Assembly (NCBI GenBank): GCA_036736205.1
Contig: DAINMX010000160.1
Coordinates: 1 to 14,713, forward strand
Reading direction: 5' to 3'
DNA length: 14,713 nucleotides
Source of the DNA: XYA12-FULL-58-9 sp001798605
Lineage (GTDB): Bacteria; Myxococcota; XYA12-FULL-58-9
Position 1 is the stretch's first letter, and the number at the start of each line of letters is the position of its first letter. Made by a program: the position numbers and the translations under genes. The notes beneath the pieces are model-generated. The model was not told the origin of the DNA and did not search any database. It saw only the letters and a program-made list of their open reading frames with translations. Below, piece after piece: positions 14,209 to 14,713 of the stretch.

Positions 14209-14640
14209 TCAAGCCGCGTGTCTCTCGGCAAACTCGACTAACGTTGGGCGTGGGACGGCACCGAGTAACTCATCGACCACTGACCCATTGCGAAACATCT
14301 TGAGCGCCGGGATCGAGGTGATGCCAAAACGCGAGGCCGTTTTCTTATTCTCATCTACATTGACCTTGACCACCTTCACCCGGCCACCCATCTGTGCGGC
14401 AACGCTTTCGAGCAAAGGGGCCACCGTCCGGCAGGGGCCACACCATGGTGCCCAGAAGTCCACAAGGACAGGGATGGGAGAGCGCTCTACTTCGGCGGCG
14501 AAGGTCTGGTCGGTTGCCGTCACCGGCTCATGCGGCAGCAGCGGCCGTTTGCATTGGCCACACTTGGGTCGGTCACCGATCCGCTCCTTTGGAACACGGT
14601 TTGTTGCGCCACACACACCACATGGTACGTCGACATTCAT
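14209..14640 (-). CDS. trxC: Thioredoxin 2 (TrxC-type, N-terminal zinc ribbon)
   Basis: Disulfide reductase of 143 residues. An N-terminal zinc ribbon has CGVC (7-10) and CGQC (27-30), followed by a thioredoxin fold with active site WCGPC (66-70), the buried-Asp region VLVDFWAP (58-65) and the cis-proline P111 in TSIPALKMF. This two-part layout defines TrxC as opposed to TrxA. In E. coli the zinc ribbon makes it redox-sensitive and it is linked to oxidative stress. The ATG at 14640 gives the expected N-terminus directly before the first CxxC. There is no Shine-Dalgarno sequence, and a good promoter ends so close that the message may be leaderless. trxB at the other end of the window would be its reductant. 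The stop is a TGA at 14209-14211. Confidence 0.96.
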   Translation of the reverse strand: MNVDVPCGVCGATNRVPKERIGDRPKCGQCKRPLLPHEPVTATDQTFAAEVERSPIPVLVDFWAPWCGPCRTVAPLLESVAAQMGGRVKVVKVNVDENKKTASRFGITSIPALKMFRNGSVVDELLGAVPRPTLVEFAERHAA

Positions 14641-14646
14641 CTACAT

Positions 14647-14674
14647 AGGATAGAGTCGGGACTGCTGTCGTCAA
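14647..14674 (-). promoter_or_regulatory. Probable sigma-70-type promoter of trxC
   Basis: On the minus strand TTGACG (14669-14674) and TATCCT (14647-14652) are 16 bp apart, matching five and four of six consensus bases. The expected start site, six to seven bases downstream, coincides with the A of the trxC ATG at 14640, so the transcript would have little or no leader. Confidence 0.5.
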
Positions 14675-14713
14675 GGACCCGCAACCAAACCACAGCCCGA
14701 TCCGCTGACGGGT

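Overview
This 14.7 kb window is a scaffold piece from a moderately GC-rich Gram-negative bacterium, most likely a metagenome assembly. The gene mix suggests a deltaproteobacterial or Myxococcota-like lineage. It includes a type IV pilin, a protein whose N-terminus looks like the PilZ-type domain common in myxobacteria, a DUF4301-like protein and a benzoyl-CoA reductase/2-hydroxyacyl-CoA dehydratase system. That placement is an inference from gene content; no rRNA or other phylogenetic marker is present.

Layout. (1) 2-2715, minus strand: cysC (APS kinase), then a TM/coiled-coil protein, a four-TM protein and trxB (thioredoxin reductase). The first three are tightly packed; trxB follows after 138 bp. 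(2) 2716-2860: a 145 bp divergent promoter region. (3) 2861-9146, plus strand: three translationally coupled genes (two HgdB/HgdA-like or BcrC/BcrB-like iron-sulfur subunits plus an ASKHA activator ATPase), then a type IV pilin, a PilZ-like/TPR/single-TM protein with three copies of a 13-residue repeat, and a protein with an M15/LAS metallopeptidase signature at its C-terminus. (4) 9169-14640, minus strand: trxC (zinc-ribbon thioredoxin), recQ, a DUF4301-like protein, a small Cys-rich TPR exported protein and a dual-specificity-type phosphatase. The plus and minus blocks converge with only 22 bp between them.

Two 100-N gaps (9604-9703, 11314-11413) are each flanked by the same 55 bp on both sides. 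Removing the Ns and one copy (155 bp) restores an uninterrupted reading frame and family-typical motifs in both affected genes. The gaps are therefore almost certainly scaffolding artefacts at k-mer overlaps, and the phosphatase and DUF4301-like genes are intact.

How the genes work together. The dehydratase/reductase trio is self-contained: the ATPase would drive low-potential electron transfer into the two-subunit Fe-S enzyme. It follows the bcrC-bcrB-bcrA gene order but has only one activator gene, so its substrate (2-hydroxyacyl-CoA or an aromatic/enoyl-CoA) is open. The pilin, PilZ-like and M15-like genes follow on the same strand with 3-24 bp spacing and may form a cell-envelope module. 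The trxB and trxC genes at opposite ends supply both halves of a thioredoxin system. No mobile elements, CRISPR arrays, tRNAs or rRNAs were seen. No intergenic stretch exceeds 150 bp.
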